From the NCBI GenBank assembly GCA_031261365.1, contig JAISJY010000098.1, forward strand, positions 1 to 8,604: a DNA stretch of 8,604 nt, in the 5' to 3' direction. This document shows positions 6,689-8,604 of the stretch, piece after piece. The notes beneath the pieces were generated by a model. It was not told the DNA's origin and ran no database searches. It was given only the letters and a program-made list of their open reading frames with translations. The translations under genes and the position numbers were made by a program. This DNA comes from Caryophanales bacterium (GTDB taxonomy: Bacteria; Bacillota_I; Bacilli_A; RFN20; JAISJY01). Position 1 is the first letter of the stretch. The number at the start of each line of letters is the position of its first letter.

Positions 6689-7387
6689 ATGAACGAAGAA
6701 ATTATGGAAAATGAAACATCAGGAATATCTTTAGTTGATATTTGGTTAAAGATTAAAAGACACATAGTTTTTATTATTGTTTCTTGTATTGTTGGAACAA
6801 TATTGGGAGTTGCTTATACTTATACTTTGCAAAAAAGAGAATATACAGCTCATGCTGTGGCTATTGTTTATGCTGAACCAATTGGTAATCAAACAGATAC
6901 TTCTCTTTATCAATTTGCTACTTTGGTTATAAATAGTTATATTGATATTTTGAATTCACCTAGAATGAAAGAAGAAGTTAAAACAAAATTAGGTTTAGAA
7001 ACTTTGTTATATTATAAACTTACTCCTGCTAATAAAACTAATTCTCTATTAGTTTATATTGATGTTGTTTCTTATGAAAGAGATTATTCTATTGATTTAG
7101 CTGATGCTTTTTTAGAGGAATCTGTGAAGATAGCCTCTGAATATGAAGTATTTGAGAGAGCTAAAATACAAAAAATGCAACCTGCTTTCTCCGAAGCCAA
7201 AGATGCTACTAGGCATGGTTTAAGAAATACTGCTATCGGTTTTGCTATTGGTTTAGTAGTAGCCGCTATTTATGTTTTGATTAAATTATTAGTTGATAAT
7301 ACTTTTAAAAGAGAAGAAGAATTAGTCAAAATATTAAATACTAGAGTTTTAGCAGTCTTACCATCTTTAGATTTTGATGCTGATTGA
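6689..7387 (+). CDS. cpsC: Wzz-type membrane adaptor and kinase activator, CpsC/Wzd family
   Basis: A 232-residue membrane protein that recruits and activates the CpsD kinase and sets polysaccharide chain length in related systems. The N-terminal helix (about 26-46, starting HIVFIIVSCIVG) and the C-terminal helix (about 181-201, TAIGFAIGLVVAAIYVLIKLL) bracket an extracellular domain of roughly 135 residues. The cytoplasmic tail DNTFKREEELVKILNTRVLAVLP (203-225) matches the segment that contacts the kinase nucleotide pocket. The start ATG lies one base after the cpsD stop, with AGAGGAAA (6672-6679) inside the end of cpsD, so translation is closely linked. It ends in TGA and overlaps cpsB. The protein is complete, at normal length for Firmicutes members. 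Confidence 0.93.
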   Translation: MNEEIMENETSGISLVDIWLKIKRHIVFIIVSCIVGTILGVAYTYTLQKREYTAHAVAIVYAEPIGNQTDTSLYQFATLVINSYIDILNSPRMKEEVKTKLGLETLLYYKLTPANKTNSLLVYIDVVSYERDYSIDLADAFLEESVKIASEYEVFERAKIQKMQPAFSEAKDATRHGLRNTAIGFAIGLVVAAIYVLIKLLVDNTFKREEELVKILNTRVLAVLPSLDFDAD

Positions 7388-8063
7388 TATTCATTCCCAC
7401 ATTATACCTTTTGTGGATGATGGTTGTAAGTCTTTGGAAGAGATGGATTTAATGTTGAATAAATATATTTCTATCGGGGTCAAAAGAATTATTGCAACTC
7501 CTCATTTTGAATTAATGCCTTTAAGAAGTCATCCGACAGTTAATTTATTAGAGTCTTTTGATTTATTAAAAAGATATATTAAAGATAATAATATGCCTCT
7601 TGAGGTTTATTTAGGAGCAGAAATTGCTTATAGTAAAGGAATTGCTCAAGCCTTAATGCAAAAAAAAGTTAATTCTTTGAATAATTCTAAATATATTTTA
7701 TTAGAACTATATGATATTGATGTTGATAGTGAAATAGAAGAGATATTTTATGAAATGTCGGTGGCAGGTTATCAAATAGTTATTGCTCATTTAGAAAGGT
7801 ATCATAGTTTAGAGCCTAAAAAGGTTAAGTTTATTAAAGATTTAGGAATTAAAATACAAATAAATGCTTCGGCTGTTTTGCAAAAGAGTATTCAAAAAAA
7901 GATATTTAAATTAATTAGTTTAGGTTATATAGATTTTGTTGCCTCTGATGTTCATTTTACGAGGGAGAATAACTTTTTAGAAGCATTTAATCTTCTTAAA
8001 AAGAAATTTAAAGGAAAAGCTGAGAAATTATTTGCTGATAATGCGGAAATATTTTTTATTTAA
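7377..8063 (+). CDS. cpsB: PHP-domain protein tyrosine phosphatase, CpsB/Wzh family
   Basis: A metal-dependent phosphatase that dephosphorylates CpsD, completing the phosphorylation cycle. From ATG 7377 it has 228 residues. An in-frame TTG one codon earlier (7374) is possible but less likely, because the family begins M-I-D-I-H. PHP metal ligands are visible throughout: His6 and His8 in DIHSH, Asp15 in DDG, His43 in ATPHF, Glu82 in GAEI, Glu110 in LLELYD, His138 in AHLERY, and Asp191 and His193 in ASDVHF. All expected ligands are present, so it should be active. The start overlaps the end of cpsC by 11 bases and has no Shine-Dalgarno sequence, suggesting translation is coupled to cpsC. In streptococci cpsB precedes cpsC and cpsD, but here the order is reversed. 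No terminator follows, so some transcripts may run into the cold-shock gene. Confidence 0.94.
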   Translation: MLIDIHSHIIPFVDDGCKSLEEMDLMLNKYISIGVKRIIATPHFELMPLRSHPTVNLLESFDLLKRYIKDNNMPLEVYLGAEIAYSKGIAQALMQKKVNSLNNSKYILLELYDIDVDSEIEEIFYEMSVAGYQIVIAHLERYHSLEPKKVKFIKDLGIKIQINASAVLQKSIQKKIFKLISLGYIDFVASDVHFTRENNFLEAFNLLKKKFKGKAEKLFADNAEIFFI

Positions 8064-8064
8064 T

Positions 8065-8092
8065 TTGCTTTTATTAAAAAAAGGTATATTAT
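8065..8092 (+). promoter_or_regulatory. Probable promoter of the cold-shock gene
   Basis: A -35-like TTGCTT (8065-8070) and a -10-like TATTAT (8087-8092) are separated by 16 bases in the short gap after cpsB. Overlapping TATATT words make the exact -10 uncertain. Transcription from here would start near 8099 and give a leader of about 42 bases, longer than the leaders of the other promoters in this window. Confidence 0.55.
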
Positions 8093-8102
8093 ATTAGTTA
8101 TG

Positions 8103-8123
8103 TTGATAAACTTGTGTTATCAA
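8103..8123 (+). promoter_or_regulatory. Leader hairpin upstream of the cold-shock gene
   Basis: TTGATAA (8103-8109) pairs perfectly with TTATCAA (8117-8123) around a seven-base loop, ending five bases before the AAGGAG ribosome site (8129-8134). It has no U-run, so it is not a terminator. Because csp mRNAs are often controlled by temperature-sensitive leader structure, this may tune stability or translation. The stem is short and AT-rich, so the role is inference. Confidence 0.5.
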
Positions 8124-8140
8124 TGAATAAGGAGTTAATA

Positions 8141-8350
8141 ATGATCGGTAAAGTAAGAAGATTTAGTAAAGAGAAGGGTTTTGGATTTATTAGAGTTGAA
8201 GGCGATGAAGGAAAGTATGAAGATTACTTTTTCCACTATAAAGATCTAGTGATGGACGGCTTCAAGGTGATTGATGAGGGTGCAACTGTTGAATTTGAAG
8301 TTGTAAAATCTGAAAAAGGTCCAAAAGCTGTTCACGTTGTAAAGAAATAA
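8141..8350 (+). CDS. csp: Cold-shock domain protein (Csp family)
   Basis: A 69-residue single-domain OB-fold protein that binds single-stranded RNA and DNA, acting as an RNA chaperone. RNP1 is KGFGFI (11-16) and RNP2 is represented by DYFFHY in place of the usual D-I-F-V-H-F. The C-terminal EFEVVKSEKGPKAVHV matches the last two strands of the family. The ATG at 8141 is chosen because AAGGAG (8129-8134) sits six bases upstream and the family begins right there. An in-frame GTG at 8114 would lie within the leader hairpin and add nine unrelated residues. The loop between strands 2 and 3 (EGDEGKYED) is slightly longer than in CspA-type proteins. Its promoter and terminator make it a likely single-gene unit. 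Confidence 0.96.
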   Translation: MIGKVRRFSKEKGFGFIRVEGDEGKYEDYFFHYKDLVMDGFKVIDEGATVEFEVVKSEKGPKAVHVVKK

Positions 8351-8368
8351 TAAAATACTAAATTATGG

Positions 8369-8393
8369 AGGTCTTGTAACAGAGACCTTTTTT
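8369..8393 (+). terminator. Intrinsic terminator of the cold-shock gene
   Basis: AGGTCT (8369-8374) pairs with AGACCT (8383-8388) around an eight-base loop. It is followed by a run of T (8388-8393) and further T-rich sequence to 8399. It lies 18 bases after the csp stop. Confidence 0.88.
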
Positions 8394-8399
8394 GTTTTT

Positions 8400-8604
8400 A
8401 TGACTATCTTTTAATTTAAAGGTTTTGTTTTTCTTATAAACAACAATAAAACATTTCATTTGTTATTTTTCATTTATAATATTAGAGAAAAGCATACTAT
8501 ATAGGAAATGACAAGTAGAAAAAGAAGAAGTTGAAAAAAAGTTCATTGGTTAATAAAAGATAAGAAGGCAAAACAAAAAGATAACTATAGAAATATAGAT
8601 CTTA
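8400..8604. other. Gene-poor end of window
   Basis: No convincing gene or RNA is seen here. A consensus -10-like TATAAT (8475-8480) lacks a properly spaced -35. Downstream of about 8480 the plus strand is purine-rich, as in a leader or gene start, and may belong to a gene beyond the window. A possible basic reading frame from ATG 8508 stops at TGA after eight codons. Confidence 0.4.

Noticed and set aside
8508..8604. Basic reading frame from ATG 8508 that stays open to the window end if TGA is read as Trp
   Set aside because: The first eight codons end in TGA. Conserved genes here use TGG for Trp and TGA as stop, so the standard code holds. A frame of about 32 codons is also not surprising by chance.

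Overview
The window comes from a very AT-rich bacterium with Firmicutes/Tenericutes-type genes. It has strong purine-rich Shine-Dalgarno sites at several genes, an ECF S component, and capsule regulators split into separate kinase, adaptor and PHP phosphatase proteins. Conserved genes read without interruption in the standard code. Trp is TGG (for example RecG W68 and ATPase W10 and W106), and TGA closes pth and the Wzz-like gene. This argues against a Mycoplasma-type code and fits a low-GC Bacilli or Acholeplasma/RF39-like lineage. The species cannot be named from this sequence.

Layout. (1) 7-3934, plus strand: a tightly packed housekeeping run of a tyrosine-phosphatase-like protein, RecG, peptidyl-tRNA hydrolase and a RibU-like ECF substrate-binding membrane protein. 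It ends at a hairpin shared with the convergent ferredoxin gene. (2) 3981-4151, minus strand: a 56-residue monocluster ferredoxin with a textbook promoter. (3) 4241-5623, minus strand: an AAA+ ATPase with a C-terminal PD-(D/E)xK-like domain (ATPase_2/DUF234 architecture), apparently an accessory gene. (4) 5624-5955: a divergent intergenic region holding a 122-bp element made of nested inverted and direct repeats. (5) 5956-8063, plus strand: a bacterial tyrosine kinase (CpsD/Wze), its Wzz-like membrane activator (CpsC/Wzd) and the PHP-type phosphatase CpsB, with no sugar-polymer gene beside them in the window. (6) 8141-8350, plus strand: a cold-shock protein with its own promoter, a leader hairpin and a terminator. 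The last 200 bases hold no convincing gene.

Working together: the kinase, adaptor and phosphatase form a complete tyrosine phosphorylation cycle, normally used to control surface polysaccharide export. A second, unrelated phosphatase sits at the left end. The most unusual features are the nested repeat element between the divergent ATPase and kinase genes, an exact ten-base promoter word shared by three genes, and the very short or absent mRNA leaders this word implies.
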